Of a stretch of 64,000 nt of DNA, positions 1 through 8,049 are shown one piece after another (positions within the stretch are counted from its first letter, which is position 1; every line of letters begins with the position of its first letter). A program made the position numbers and the translations under genes. Source of the DNA: Micromonospora sp. RHAY321 (lineage in GTDB: Bacteria; Actinomycetota; Actinomycetes; Mycobacteriales; Micromonosporaceae); assembly GCF_023896955.1 (NCBI RefSeq), contig NZ_JAMHIW010000012.1:110438-174437 (forward strand), written 5' to 3'. Under the pieces are notes generated by a model. It was not told the origin of the DNA. It ran no database searches and was given only the letters and a program-made list of their open reading frames with translations.

Positions 1-185
1 GCGTACTGCTTGAGCAGCCAGCGGTCCAGGAAGTAGAACAACTCGTCGCGGGTCGCCGCGTCCTTGTGGATAAAGCGGATCTTGCCCAGGCGCTCCAGCA
101 ACTCCAGCGTGGGCAGCACGGAACCCCGCTCGTTGAGGTCGCGGTGCCACTGACCCTCGACACAGAAGACGCCACCGCGTGCCAC
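1..185 (-). CDS. DUF6642 family protein, N-terminal part (cut by window edge)
   Basis: The reading frame runs off the left edge, so only about 61 N-terminal residues are visible. They begin VARGGVFCVEGQWHRDL and include FIHKDAATRDELFYFLDRW. I recognise this pattern from the actinobacterial family DUF6642, which has no known biochemical role. The GTG start at 185 is supported by GGAGG five bases upstream (191-195 on the complement). The gene diverges from the peptidase at 490. Function unknown. Confidence 0.7.
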   Translation of the reverse strand, partial: MARGGVFCVEGQWHRDLNERGSVLPTLELLERLGKIRFIHKDAATRDELFYFLDRWLLKQY

Positions 186-489
186 GTGCACCTCCGCCAG
201 TCCGCCGCCCGGGGCTGACGTTACCGGCCTCCGATCGGCAGGGAACATCACCCTGGGTGTGGTCGATTGCGACGTTCGGTGCGGTTGGCCGCCCTCGGGT
301 TGATCGGGGGTGAATGGCTGTTTCGCAAATCAGCCGAATTCACAGCCAAGACCCAGGTACAGCGAATCATGAGGACAATTCTCGTTATTGCCGCCAACCG
401 CACTGATCAGTGCGAGGGTGGAAATCACGGGACGTCCCGGTCGATGTCCCGAAGCCCACCCCATTCGCTCTCCTATCGGGAGGACTTCT
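186..489. promoter_or_regulatory. Divergent intergenic region and structured leader
   Basis: This 304-base gap lies between the DUF6642 gene (left) and the secreted peptidase (right). It is clearly richer in A+T than its surroundings. It holds a perfect 16-base palindrome, CGCACTGATCAGTGCG, at 399-414. A hairpin with 8-base arms lies at 429-436 and 443-450 (one G-U pair). It also holds GGGGTGAAT at 307-315. The hairpins lie in the likely 5' leader of the peptidase gene, so post-transcriptional control is possible but unproven. Confidence 0.4.
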
Positions 490-1278
490 GTGCGCGTAAA
501 CACCTTGAAGCGAGCTGCCGTCGCATTCGCCCTGGCGTTGCCCGGGGCAGCAATCGCCGCGGTGGTCGCCGCGCCAGCGGCGCACGCGGACGCCTGCTAC
601 ACCTGGAACCGGACCCTGACCCAGGGGCGCTCGGGCGACGACGTCCGTCAGTTGCAGATCCGGGTCGCCGGCTGGGCCGGGTACCGCGACATCGTGGAGA
701 ACGACGGCCGCTACGGACCCAAGACCGCCGCCGCGGTCAAGCGGTTCCAGCAGGCGTACGGGCTGCGCGCCGACGGGATCGCCGGCCCGCAGACCTACGC
801 CAAGCTGTACCAGCTCCAGGACAACGACTGCACGCCCGCCCACTTCAGCTACAACGAGCTGGACGACGGGTGTGGTCGGGGCGGATGGACCGGCGGCCCC
901 CTGTCGGCGGCCCAGACCCGCCAGAACGCGCTGCGCACCATGTGGAAGTTGGAGGCGCTGCGCAGGAGCCTCGGCGACAAGCCGCTCAACGTGTCGAGCG
1001 GGTTCCGCAGTCGGGCCTGCAACAACCAGGTCAACGGCGCGTCGGACAGCCAGCACCTGTACGGCAACGCGGCCGACGTCACCTCACGGACGTCGTCGCT
1101 CTGCCAGGTGGCCCGCGGCGCCCGCAACAACGGCTTCAGCGGAATCTACGGCCCGGGCTACCCCGACCACGACGACCACGTGCACGTCGACTCGCGGCGG
1201 GAGAACAACAGCGACAACAGCTCGAACACGACGAGCTGGTCCGCGCCGGACTGCGGGATCGGGGCCGGCAACGACTGA
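490..1278 (+). CDS. Secreted peptidoglycan-binding M15-type D-Ala-D-Ala carboxypeptidase
   Basis: A 262-residue exported cell-wall hydrolase. The GTG start follows GGGAGG with a 7-base gap, which is better supported than any upstream start. A Sec signal peptide (VNTLKRAAVAF to AHADA) ends near residue 35. A peptidoglycan-binding-1 domain follows at about 37-100 (GRSGDDVRQLQ, YGPKTAAAVKRFQ). The M15/VanY-like domain at about 130-240 keeps the zinc signature: SQHLYGNAADV (H and D ligands) and DHVHVD (HxH). It probably trims stem peptides outside the membrane. It stands alone as a transcription unit, preceded by a structured leader and followed by a strong hairpin. Family assignment is firm; the exact bond cut is not. 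Confidence 0.88.
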   Translation: MRVNTLKRAAVAFALALPGAAIAAVVAAPAAHADACYTWNRTLTQGRSGDDVRQLQIRVAGWAGYRDIVENDGRYGPKTAAAVKRFQQAYGLRADGIAGPQTYAKLYQLQDNDCTPAHFSYNELDDGCGRGGWTGGPLSAAQTRQNALRTMWKLEALRRSLGDKPLNVSSGFRSRACNNQVNGASDSQHLYGNAADVTSRTSSLCQVARGARNNGFSGIYGPGYPDHDDHVHVDSRRENNSDNSSNTTSWSAPDCGIGAGND

Positions 1279-1292
1279 CCCGGTACGGACAG

Positions 1293-1345
1293 CACGACGT
1301 CGGCCCGGCGCGGGTGGGGAAATACCGCGTCGGGCCGACGTCGTG
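1293..1345. terminator. Intrinsic hairpin after the M15 peptidase
   Basis: Two 21-base arms (1293-1313 and 1325-1345) pair with a single G-U and an 11-base loop. No T-run follows, as is usual in high-G+C actinobacteria. It separates the rightward peptidase gene from the leftward gene ending at 1383, so it can serve both strands. Confidence 0.8.
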
Positions 1346-1382
1346 TCGCCCCGGGTCGGGCGGGGGGCGGGGGTAGCTCCGC

Positions 1383-1877
1383 TCAGCTCGCCCGGGGCCA
1401 GCGCGGCGCGGTGACGGGGGGAGTCACCGGCCGGCCAGCAGCGGTGGGGCGTACCCCGGGAGGGACGACCCGTGCGGCCTGGTGCCGCGCCGGGAGCCCG
1501 CCGGTACGCCCGGCCGGGGTCGGATACCCGGCGGTCGCCGTTCCCGTTCGGGTGGCGGCGGGGCGCGCGGACGACGGCCCCGTGGCCGTGAACGGGAAGG
1601 GCACGTGCACGAACGGGTTGCCGTGCCGGATCAGCGCCTCGATCTGTCGGTCGTTGAGCCCGTGTGTCTCCAGGACCCGCCGCCCCCAGCGGTGCAGGCG
1701 GCACGGGTACGACGCCCCGTCGTTGCGGCACAACGGCCCGGTGGGCCACTCCTCGGCGGTGTGCACCACCACCGCCCGGACCGCGAGCCGGACATCCTCA
1801 GGGGTCAGCGGTGCCGGCATGGGCACCTCACCCAGCACCTGATCGATGGGATCCGTCGACTGCTCACCAACTCGCAC
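1383..1877 (-). CDS. Hypothetical actinobacterial protein (164 aa)
   Basis: The GTG start at 1877 has GGGAGG six bases upstream. A later ATG at 1820 also has a possible ribosome site and would give 145 residues. The first 95 residues look folded and carry CRNDGASYPCRLHRWGRRVL and LNDRQIEALIRHG. The remainder is proline, threonine and arginine rich and looks disordered. There is no signal peptide or membrane segment. I have seen similar short proteins in Micromonosporaceae but know no function. It lies 88 bases downstream of the DUF234-type ATPase on the same strand and may be its distal partner. Confidence 0.55.
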   Translation of the reverse strand: MRVGEQSTDPIDQVLGEVPMPAPLTPEDVRLAVRAVVVHTAEEWPTGPLCRNDGASYPCRLHRWGRRVLETHGLNDRQIEALIRHGNPFVHVPFPFTATGPSSARPAATRTGTATAGYPTPAGRTGGLPARHQAARVVPPGVRPTAAGRPVTPPVTAPRWPRAS

Positions 1878-1965
1878 GGTAGGCCTCCCGCAGTTCGGCA
1901 GCGACACGGCGGACCCGCCGCATCGACATCCTCGGGCATTGGTACGGCCCGCACCGGACGAAAGT

Positions 1966-3390
1966 TCAATCCCGGTACGCGGCAAGCAGATCCTCGGGGG
2001 ACAACACGCGTACCCCGTCGACGGCCGCGCCACTGCGCGACACCGCCAGGGCCGGCACAGTCTCGTTGGCGCCGGGCAGCCGGGACCGGTGCAGGAGTAG
2101 TCGACCCAGGTCGTGTGCGTCGAACGGCCGCTTCTCCTGCCACTTGATCGAGCCGACGAAGCAGATGCGGCTGGCGACAGGACCACGATCGGCACCGACC
2201 ACATCGATCTCCGGGTCGTTGGTCCTCGTCCAGTAGCCACCGATCTCCGCTGCCTCCGCCGGCAGATGGTCGTTCGGCAGCCGGCGCAGCGCCTCCCGGA
2301 CAACTGGTTCGATCACCCGCCCGCGCCAGGACGCCCACGACGTGACGATCCTGTTCAAGGTCAGATCGCCCCGGCCTCGCTCGATCTCCGACAAATGGGG
2401 CCCCAGGAACGACAACCAAAAGCGCAGGTACGGATCGGCCACCGCGTACCGTTTCTCCCGCGACGGCTTCGTCGACAGCGGAACGCTCGCCTCCACGGCG
2501 CGCTTGTCGGTCAACAGACGCAGCGCCCGGGTCAGGGACGCCTGCGGAAGGTCACCCGTCGCGCGGGTGATCAGCGAGAAGGTTCGCTCGCCGGAACCGA
2601 TGGCCCGCAGCACCAGACCCGCCTGGGACTGGGGCGGGAACTCGGCTGCCAGTGCCCGTTCGCCGCTGACCAGCAGGGCGGAGGTCGGATCCCGTACCGC
2701 ATCGGCCAGATACTCGTGGACCGGTGCGCCCGACGGCCACTCATCGAGGATCAATGGCAGACCGCCCGACACCAGGTAGGCGTCGAACGCGTCGGCGGGG
2801 GGCAGGTCGAGCATGTCGCGGACGTCGGCCGGGCTCAGCGGTGGGATGACCATCTCCGTGGCCCGCTGGTGGAATGGCCGACCATAATCGTTCAACGCCT
2901 CCATCATCGCGAGATCCGATCCGACACAGATCAGCAGGACCGGCCGCCGGGACAGCTCACGATCGAAGACCTTCTGCAACGTCCCCTCGAACCCCGGGTC
3001 ACTCGCGATGAGGTACGGCATCTCGTCCAGGACGACGACACTCGGGCGGTCGGTCGGCAACGCGGCGGCGAGCAGGGTGAGCGCCGCATCCCAGGTCCGT
3101 GGCTGCTGTTCGCGCAGCATCCGGGCACCCGGCAGCGTCGAGGCGGCCGCCTCCTCCACGAAAAGCGCGAGATCGGCGGCGACGGTCGGTTGCGCCGAGG
3201 CCGTGAAGAAGAGGTGCGGCACCTCTGCCCGCTCGACGAACTCCTCCACCAGTCGGGACTTGCCGACCCGTCGGCGACCGCGCATGAGGAGGGCACGACC
3301 AGGCCGACCAGCCCGACCACCTCGTTCGACCCGGGAAAGCATGCCGTTCAACAGCGACAGCTCATGATCCCGCCCCACGAAGCCGTCCAC
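1966..3390 (-). CDS. AAA ATPase with C-terminal DUF234 nuclease-like domain
   Basis: A 474-residue protein of the prokaryotic ATPase_2/DUF234 family. Walker A is GRRRVGKS (38-45) and Walker B is VVVLDEMPYL (D122, E123). A winged-helix region follows at about 260-320. A PD-(D/E)XK-like C-terminal domain carries DPEIDVVGADR and FVGSIKWQ. The usual ECKW core reads SIKW here, so the Glu is replaced and cleavage may be lost or shifted. Family members are widespread, often called DEXX-box ATPases, with no settled role. The GTG start has AGGGG upstream. The promoter overlaps a perfect inverted repeat (3421-3438), which suggests autoregulation. Confidence 0.8.
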   Translation of the reverse strand: MDGFVGRDHELSLLNGMLSRVERGGRAGRPGRALLMRGRRRVGKSRLVEEFVERAEVPHLFFTASAQPTVAADLALFVEEAAASTLPGARMLREQQPRTWDAALTLLAAALPTDRPSVVVLDEMPYLIASDPGFEGTLQKVFDRELSRRPVLLICVGSDLAMMEALNDYGRPFHQRATEMVIPPLSPADVRDMLDLPPADAFDAYLVSGGLPLILDEWPSGAPVHEYLADAVRDPTSALLVSGERALAAEFPPQSQAGLVLRAIGSGERTFSLITRATGDLPQASLTRALRLLTDKRAVEASVPLSTKPSREKRYAVADPYLRFWLSFLGPHLSEIERGRGDLTLNRIVTSWASWRGRVIEPVVREALRRLPNDHLPAEAAEIGGYWTRTNDPEIDVVGADRGPVASRICFVGSIKWQEKRPFDAHDLGRLLLHRSRLPGANETVPALAVSRSGAAVDGVRVLSPEDLLAAYRD

Positions 3391-3420
3391 GCGATCACCC
3401 CTGACACATCCACCGATGGA

Positions 3421-3438
3421 ACACTCAACTATGAGTGT
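3421..3438 (-). promoter_or_regulatory. Palindromic operator over the ATPase promoter
   Basis: ACACTCA and TGAGTGT are perfect 7-base arms around a 4-base spacer, 31-48 bases before the ATPase start. On the minus strand a TACACT hexamer (3434-3439) lies in one arm and could be the -10 box. A protein bound here would block the promoter. The binding protein is unknown; the ATPase's own winged-helix segment is one candidate. Confidence 0.5.
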
Positions 3439-3489
3439 ACCTCATCCGTGTTATTGGGGCTCGCTCTTCCGGATCGGCGTGGCCTCCGC

Positions 3490-4194
3490 TCAGACCAGGC
3501 CGGCGTCGTGGACCAGCAGGGCCACCTGGACCCGGTTGTTGAGGTCGAGGCGGGTCAGCAGCCGCGAGACGTACGCCTTCACCGTGGCCACGCTCATGAA
3601 CAGCTCCCCCGCGATCTCCGCGTTCGTGCACCCCCTGCCCAGCGAGACCGCCACCTGCCGCTCCCGCTCACTGAGCCCGGCGAGCAGCCGCAGCGCCCGC
3701 TCGCGGCGGGGATCGGGGCCGGCCGGACCCGGGACGGTGGCGGTCACGTGGGCGATCAGCGTCCGGGTCACCGTCGGGGAGAGGGTCGCCTCGCCGGCCG
3801 CCACCCGACGCACCGCGTGCACGATCTCCGCCGGCGGGGTGTCCTTGAGCAGGAAGCCGGCCGCCCCGGCGCGCAACGCCCGCAGCACCTGCTCGTCGGC
3901 GTCGAAGGTGGTCAGGACCAGCACCTCCGGTGGGTGCGGCTGGGCGCGCAGCGCCTCCGTGGCGGTCAGCCCGTCCACCCGGGGCATCCGGATGTCCATC
4001 AGGACCACATCCGGGGAGTACGCGGCGACCGCCGTGGGCACCTCGGCGCCGTCGGCCGCCTCGCCCACCACGGTCAGGTCGGGCAGGCCGCCGAGGATCA
4101 TCGAGAGCCCGGCCCGGACCAGCGCGTCGTCGTCCACGATCAGCACCCGGACCGGGGCCGGACCGGCACCGGCCGGACCAGCCGGACCGGTCAC
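3490..4194 (-). CDS. NarL/LuxR-family response regulator
   Basis: A 234-residue DNA-binding response regulator. The receiver domain (about 17-130) carries VLIVDDD, the phosphoacceptor D67 in VVLMDIRMP, and the conserved K of LLKDTPP. A LuxR-type helix-turn-helix (about 172-232) carries LSERERQVAV, NAEIAGELFMS and VKAYVSRLL. The start is the GTG of a GTGA overlap with the kinase stop, so translation is coupled to the sensor. It is the cognate partner of the kinase at 4191-5444. The divergent ABC exporter at 5577 is the likely target, because this arrangement is typical of DesK/DesR-like exporter sensors. Confidence 0.9.
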   Translation of the reverse strand: MTGPAGPAGAGPAPVRVLIVDDDALVRAGLSMILGGLPDLTVVGEAADGAEVPTAVAAYSPDVVLMDIRMPRVDGLTATEALRAQPHPPEVLVLTTFDADEQVLRALRAGAAGFLLKDTPPAEIVHAVRRVAAGEATLSPTVTRTLIAHVTATVPGPAGPDPRRERALRLLAGLSERERQVAVSLGRGCTNAEIAGELFMSVATVKAYVSRLLTRLDLNNRVQVALLVHDAGLV

Positions 4195-5444
4195 GCCGGC
4201 CACGGCAGCCAGGCGGCGAGCCGGAAGTCGCCCGCGTCGTCCCGGCCGTACGCCAGCCGGCCGCCAGCCAGCGTGACCCGCTCGGTGATGCCGACCAGGC
4301 CCGTGCCGGCACCCGGCAACTCGCCCCCGGCCGGGGTGCCGACCGGCCACCGGTTGCCGATCGCCACGGTCAGGCCGGTGCCCGGCCCGCCCGACACGTC
4401 CACGGTGACCGCCGCGCCGGCCGCGTGTTTGCGGGCGTTGGTGAGCCCCTCCTGCACGATCCGGTACGCGGCCCGCCCCAGCGCCGCAGGCACCTCCCCC
4501 GGCGTGGCGACGCTGTCGCTGACGTTCACCCGCACCCCCGCCGTACGGGACTCGTCGATCAGGGCCGGCAGGTCGGCGAGGGTGGGCTGCGGGGGCTCGG
4601 GGGCGTCGCCGTCGCCGTCGGCCCGGAGCACCCCGATCACCTCCCGCAGGTCCTGCAGTGCGGCGTGCGCGCTGCCCCGGATCACCCCGGCGGCGCGGGC
4701 CACCTCGTCCGGCGGTGCGTCCGGGCGGAACTCCAGCGCCCCGGCGTGCAGGCTGAGCAGCGAGATCCGGTGGGCCAGCACGTCGTGCATCTCCCGGGCG
4801 ATCCGGGTGCGTTCGAGGTGCCGGGCCTGGGCGACCCGTAGCTGCTGCTCCGCCTCGGCCCGCTCGGCCCGATCCCGCAACGACACGATCAACTGCCGGC
4901 GGGCCCGCACGAACATCCCCCAGGCCAGCACGGCGAAGCTGATCACCACGCCCCACGCCGCCGTGGCCCAGTACGACATGTTCGGGTCCGGACGCAGCCA
5001 ACTGAAGACCATGTTCGTGACCAGACCCACGCCGGTCACCGCCACCGCCACGGCGGTACGCCGGTGCACCACCACGGTGAAGTAGAGGATCACCAGCGGG
5101 ACGGCCGAGGCCATCGAGAACAGCGTGAGCGGCGCGGTCGCCAGCGCCAGCCCGAGCGGCCACCGCCGGCGCAGCCAGAGCAGCCCGCAGCAGGCCAGCC
5201 CGAGCAGCGCGTCCGCCCCGGTCATCCAGTCGTGCGGCAACGGGGTCGTGATCGCCGGGTCGGGCGACAGGGCGTCCGCGGTGACGAACAGCACCCAGAG
5301 CAGGGACAGCAGGAAGGCCAGGGTGTCCACGGCCCAGTCCCGGGTGGTGCGGCGCGGCCGCCGGGCCGCCGCGTCCGGGCTGGTGGCGCCGGCCAGCGCC
5401 CCGGGCAGCAGCCAGGGGTGTTCGGGCACGGCGAGGCTGGTCAC
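4191..5444 (-). CDS. Membrane histidine kinase, HisKA_3 (DesK/NarX-like)
   Basis: A 417-residue sensor kinase. Membrane segments lie between about residues 40 and 180 with no sizeable extracellular domain, so it probably senses within the membrane. A coiled linker follows. The phosphorylated histidine is H220 in REMHDVLAHR. The ATPase domain carries an N-box (RIVQEGLTNARKHA) and GTGLVGITERV. The GTG start is supported by TAGCAT ending six bases upstream, the leaderless-promoter pattern. It overlaps the regulator by 4 bases and diverges from the ABC operon at 5577. Confidence 0.9.
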   Translation of the reverse strand: MTSLAVPEHPWLLPGALAGATSPDAAARRPRRTTRDWAVDTLAFLLSLLWVLFVTADALSPDPAITTPLPHDWMTGADALLGLACCGLLWLRRRWPLGLALATAPLTLFSMASAVPLVILYFTVVVHRRTAVAVAVTGVGLVTNMVFSWLRPDPNMSYWATAAWGVVISFAVLAWGMFVRARRQLIVSLRDRAERAEAEQQLRVAQARHLERTRIAREMHDVLAHRISLLSLHAGALEFRPDAPPDEVARAAGVIRGSAHAALQDLREVIGVLRADGDGDAPEPPQPTLADLPALIDESRTAGVRVNVSDSVATPGEVPAALGRAAYRIVQEGLTNARKHAAGAAVTVDVSGGPGTGLTVAIGNRWPVGTPAGGELPGAGTGLVGITERVTLAGGRLAYGRDDAGDFRLAAWLPWPA

Positions 5445-5450
5445 GAGGCC

Positions 5451-5456
5451 ATGCTA
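5451..5456 (-). promoter_or_regulatory. -10 box of a leaderless promoter (histidine kinase)
   Basis: TAGCAT on the minus strand lies six bases before the GTG start at 5444, with no Shine-Dalgarno sequence in between. The TANNNT hexamer at this distance fits actinobacterial leaderless transcripts. Confidence 0.55.
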
Positions 5457-5483
5457 GGCAGCCGACGGGCGCCGCGACCAGCT

Positions 5484-5517
5484 ACCAAAGTCGAGACCCG
5501 CCGGTCGACCAAGGTCG
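5484..5517. promoter_or_regulatory. Direct repeats in the kinase/ABC divergent promoter
   Basis: ACCAAAGTCG (5484-5493) and ACCAAGGTCG (5508-5517) match at 9 of 10 positions and are 24 bases apart. They lie between the kinase and ABC exporter starts. Spacing close to two helical turns suggests a dimeric regulator on one face of the DNA, plausibly the response regulator at 3490-4194. Confidence 0.4.
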
Positions 5518-5576
5518 GTGCGGCACCGACCGGTGGCCGCAGCGGATGGCCGGGCGGCGCGGGCACGCTCATCGAC

Positions 5577-6473
5577 ATGATCACCGTGGAGAACCTCACC
5601 AAGCGGTACGGACCGCACCCGGCGGTGGACGACGTGTCGTTCCAGTGCGAGCCGGGAACCGTCACCGGCTTCCTCGGCCCCAACGGCGCCGGCAAGTCCA
5701 CCACCATGCGCATGATCTGCGGGCTCACCGCACCGACCGCCGGTCGCGCCACCGTCTCCGGGCGCGCCTACCGGGAGCTGCCCAACCCGGGGCGGGAGGT
5801 CGGGGTGCTGCTGGACGCCTCCGCCCAGCACGCCGGGCGCACCGGCCGCGAGGCGTTGACGCTGTCCGCGTACACCATGGGGTTGGACCGGCGCGAGGTC
5901 GCCGCGAAGCTCGACCTGGTCGGGTTGAACGCGGTGGCCGCGAAGCGACGGGTGCGGGCGTACTCGCTGGGCATGCGCCAGCGGCTCGGGCTGGCGCACG
6001 CGCTGCTCGGCAACCCCCGCGTGCTGATCCTCGACGAGCCGGCCAACGGCCTGGACCCGGAGGGGATCTTCTGGATGCGCGGCCTGCTGCGCGACTTCGC
6101 CGACCGGGGCGGCACCGTGCTGCTCTCCTCCCACCTGCTGCGCGAGGTGGAGGCGGTCGCGGACCGGCTGGTGGTGATCGGGGGCGGCCGGATCGTGGCC
6201 CAGGGCAACAAGAACGAGTTGCTGGCCGGCGACGGCACGGTGGTCCGGGCGCGGGACGGCGCGGCGCTGCGCCGGGCCCTGGAGGCGGCCGGCCTGAGCG
6301 CCGCCGACAGCTCCGAAGGGCTGCTGGTGCAGGCCGACGCCGAAGCGGTCGGCCAGGCCGCCGCGGACGCCGGTGTCGCGTTGGCCGAGCTACGCCCCGC
6401 CGGTGGCGGTGGCCTGGAACAGCTCTTCCTCACCCTGACCGCCGGCGAATCCACCAAGGAGGCCGTCCGATGA
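5577..6473 (+). CDS. ABC exporter ATP-binding protein
   Basis: A 298-residue ABC-2-type exporter ATPase. Walker A is GPNGAGKST (34-42), the signature is YSLGMRQRL, and Walker B is VLILDEPANGLDP. A downstream H-loop (SSHLLREVE) is present. The C-terminal 80 residues form the extra domain usual for this group. ATG 5577 is the first start giving a standard N-terminus (MITVENLTKRYG); no strong ribosome site is visible. It overlaps the permease by ATGA and is divergent from a two-component pair, pointing to inducible export of an antimicrobial or lipid-like compound. The substrate cannot be read from sequence. Confidence 0.9.
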   Translation: MITVENLTKRYGPHPAVDDVSFQCEPGTVTGFLGPNGAGKSTTMRMICGLTAPTAGRATVSGRAYRELPNPGREVGVLLDASAQHAGRTGREALTLSAYTMGLDRREVAAKLDLVGLNAVAAKRRVRAYSLGMRQRLGLAHALLGNPRVLILDEPANGLDPEGIFWMRGLLRDFADRGGTVLLSSHLLREVEAVADRLVVIGGGRIVAQGNKNELLAGDGTVVRARDGAALRRALEAAGLSAADSSEGLLVQADAEAVGQAAADAGVALAELRPAGGGGLEQLFLTLTAGESTKEAVR

Positions 6474-7267
6474 CCACCGCCACCGCACCCACCGCCGGCG
6501 CCGTCGCGCCCCGGCAACACGCCCCGGTACGCCGCCCGTCGATGCTCCGCCTCACCGTCGTGGAGTTGCGCAAGCTCGTCGACACCCGAGCCGGCCGCTG
6601 GCTGCTGATCACCATCGGCCTGGTCGCCGCCGTGATCGTCACCCTTCAGTTGATCTACGCGAAGGACGTCGAGCAGACGTTCGTCAACTTCTTCGTCCCC
6701 TCGCTGCTGCCGGTCGGGGTGCTGCTACCGGTGCTCGGCATCCTGTCGATCACCAGCGAGTGGTCGCAGCGGACTGCCCTCACCACGTACGCGCTGGTGC
6801 CCCGCCGGGAGCGGGTGGTCGCGGCGAAGCTGATCGCCGTGATGCTGACCGCGCTCGCCTCGGTGCTGGCCAGCCTCGCCGTCGCCGCCGTCGGGACGCT
6901 GGTGGCGTCCGCCACCGGCGGCGCGGGCACGTGGGGGATGGACGCGTCGTTGATCGTGAACGCGGTGATCCTCCAGGTCACCAGCGTGCTGATGGGCGCC
7001 GCCTTCGGTCTGCTGCTGCTCAACCCGCCGCTGGCGATCGTCGGTTATCTGCTGCTGCCCACCCTGTGGGGAGTGCTCGGCGAGATGGTCCGACCCCTGC
7101 GCGGCCCGTCCGAGTGGCTGGACACCAGCAAGACCATGGAACCGCTGTTCAGCAGCGACGCCGTCACCGGCGAGCAGTGGGGGCGGATGGCGGTGTCCCT
7201 GCTGGTCTGGATGGTCCTCCCCCTGGCCGCCGGCCTGGTCCGGACGCTCCGCCGCGAGGTGTCCTGA
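6470..7267 (+). CDS. ABC-2 type exporter permease
   Basis: A 265-residue membrane protein with about six hydrophobic segments (first at about 42-62, last near the C-terminus). It has the soluble N-terminal stretch LRLTVVELRKLVDTRAGRW typical of ABC-2 permeases. The ATG sits in an ATGA overlap with the ATPase stop and follows AAGGAGG, so the two subunits are co-translated. A conserved SITSEWSQRTALTTYALVPR segment between membrane spans 2 and 3 is common in this group. It forms the channel for the exporter whose ATPase is just upstream. Confidence 0.88.
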   Translation: MTTATAPTAGAVAPRQHAPVRRPSMLRLTVVELRKLVDTRAGRWLLITIGLVAAVIVTLQLIYAKDVEQTFVNFFVPSLLPVGVLLPVLGILSITSEWSQRTALTTYALVPRRERVVAAKLIAVMLTALASVLASLAVAAVGTLVASATGGAGTWGMDASLIVNAVILQVTSVLMGAAFGLLLLNPPLAIVGYLLLPTLWGVLGEMVRPLRGPSEWLDTSKTMEPLFSSDAVTGEQWGRMAVSLLVWMVLPLAAGLVRTLRREVS

Positions 7268-7269
7268 CC

Positions 7270-8019
7270 ATGGACGTCGCCGGCAGCCGCCCGCACACCG
7301 TGGTCAGCGGCGGCCGCGTGGAGCTGGCGGTCATGTGGGGCGGCTTCCCACTGCTCGGCGCCGCCGCCGGCGGTCTGCTCGCGCTGGCGGCGGGCTGGGT
7401 CGCCGGTCTGCCCTGGGCGCCCCTGCAGGGGCTGTTCGAGCTGCTGGACCGGCTGCCCCAGCCGCAGGCCACCGCCGGCACGGCGGGGGTGGGCGCACTG
7501 GCCGGGCTGGTGGTGGCCGGTATCGGCACCGCCGAACGGCTGATCGTCACCGTCGACGCGGCGCAGGTCCGCCTGCGCCGCGCCGGCAAGGACCGGCACG
7601 TCAGCCGGGCCGAGACGCGGGTGGTCTTCGTCGACGACGGGCACCTGGTGCTGCTCGACGCCGACAACGCCGAGCTGACCCGGGAACCGACGGACCTGCC
7701 GGCCGACCGGCTGGCAGCGGCGTTCCGGACACACGGCTGGGGCTGGGCGGACGGCGACCCGCACCGGTCGTCGTACCGGCTCTGGGTGCCCGACCTGCCC
7801 GGGCTGCCCACCGGCGCGGACGCGCTGCTGCGCGCCCGGGAGCGGGCCGTCCAGAAGGATCGCCGCGACGACGCCCGGGAACTGCGCCGGGAGCTGGGCC
7901 GGCTCGGGGTGGTGCTGCGCGACGAGGAGAAGCGGCAGTACTGGCGGCTGAACGGGCGCGCCGTCACGCCCGGGCAGCAGGAGCCGACTTCGGCCGAGCG
8001 GGGGCCCGACGGGCGGTAG
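7270..8019 (+). CDS. YqeB-like membrane protein with CysS-type C-terminal domain
   Basis: A 249-residue protein starting two bases after the permease stop, so it is part of the exporter operon. Two membrane helices lie at about 17-45 and 76-98. A cytoplasmic region follows, then a helical segment from about 185 (RAVQKDRRDDARELRRELG, LGVVLRDEEKRQYWR). That segment resembles the C-terminal domain shared by cysteinyl-tRNA synthetases and actinobacterial YqeB proteins. No catalytic function is known for YqeB. Its place in the operon hints at a link to export or envelope stress, which is inference. Confidence 0.7.
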   Translation: MDVAGSRPHTVVSGGRVELAVMWGGFPLLGAAAGGLLALAAGWVAGLPWAPLQGLFELLDRLPQPQATAGTAGVGALAGLVVAGIGTAERLIVTVDAAQVRLRRAGKDRHVSRAETRVVFVDDGHLVLLDADNAELTREPTDLPADRLAAAFRTHGWGWADGDPHRSSYRLWVPDLPGLPTGADALLRARERAVQKDRRDDARELRRELGRLGVVLRDEEKRQYWRLNGRAVTPGQQEPTSAERGPDGR

Positions 8020-8049
8020 CGTCTGTCCCAGAGACCCTGGGAGCGGGCG

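Noticed and set aside
241..330. Possible ydaO-type c-di-AMP riboswitch before the M15 peptidase (GGGAAC and GGGGTGAAT pieces).
   Set aside because: The two conserved blocks are about 65 bases apart instead of near each other, and the closing block and pairings are missing. A covariance-model search would settle it.
2113..5085. Very long open frame on the plus strand opposite the ATPase and kinase genes.
   Set aside because: Its product is Arg/Pro/Gln-rich with no domain, has no ribosome site and covers recognised genes on the other strand. It is a codon-bias shadow; many others were dropped for the same reason.
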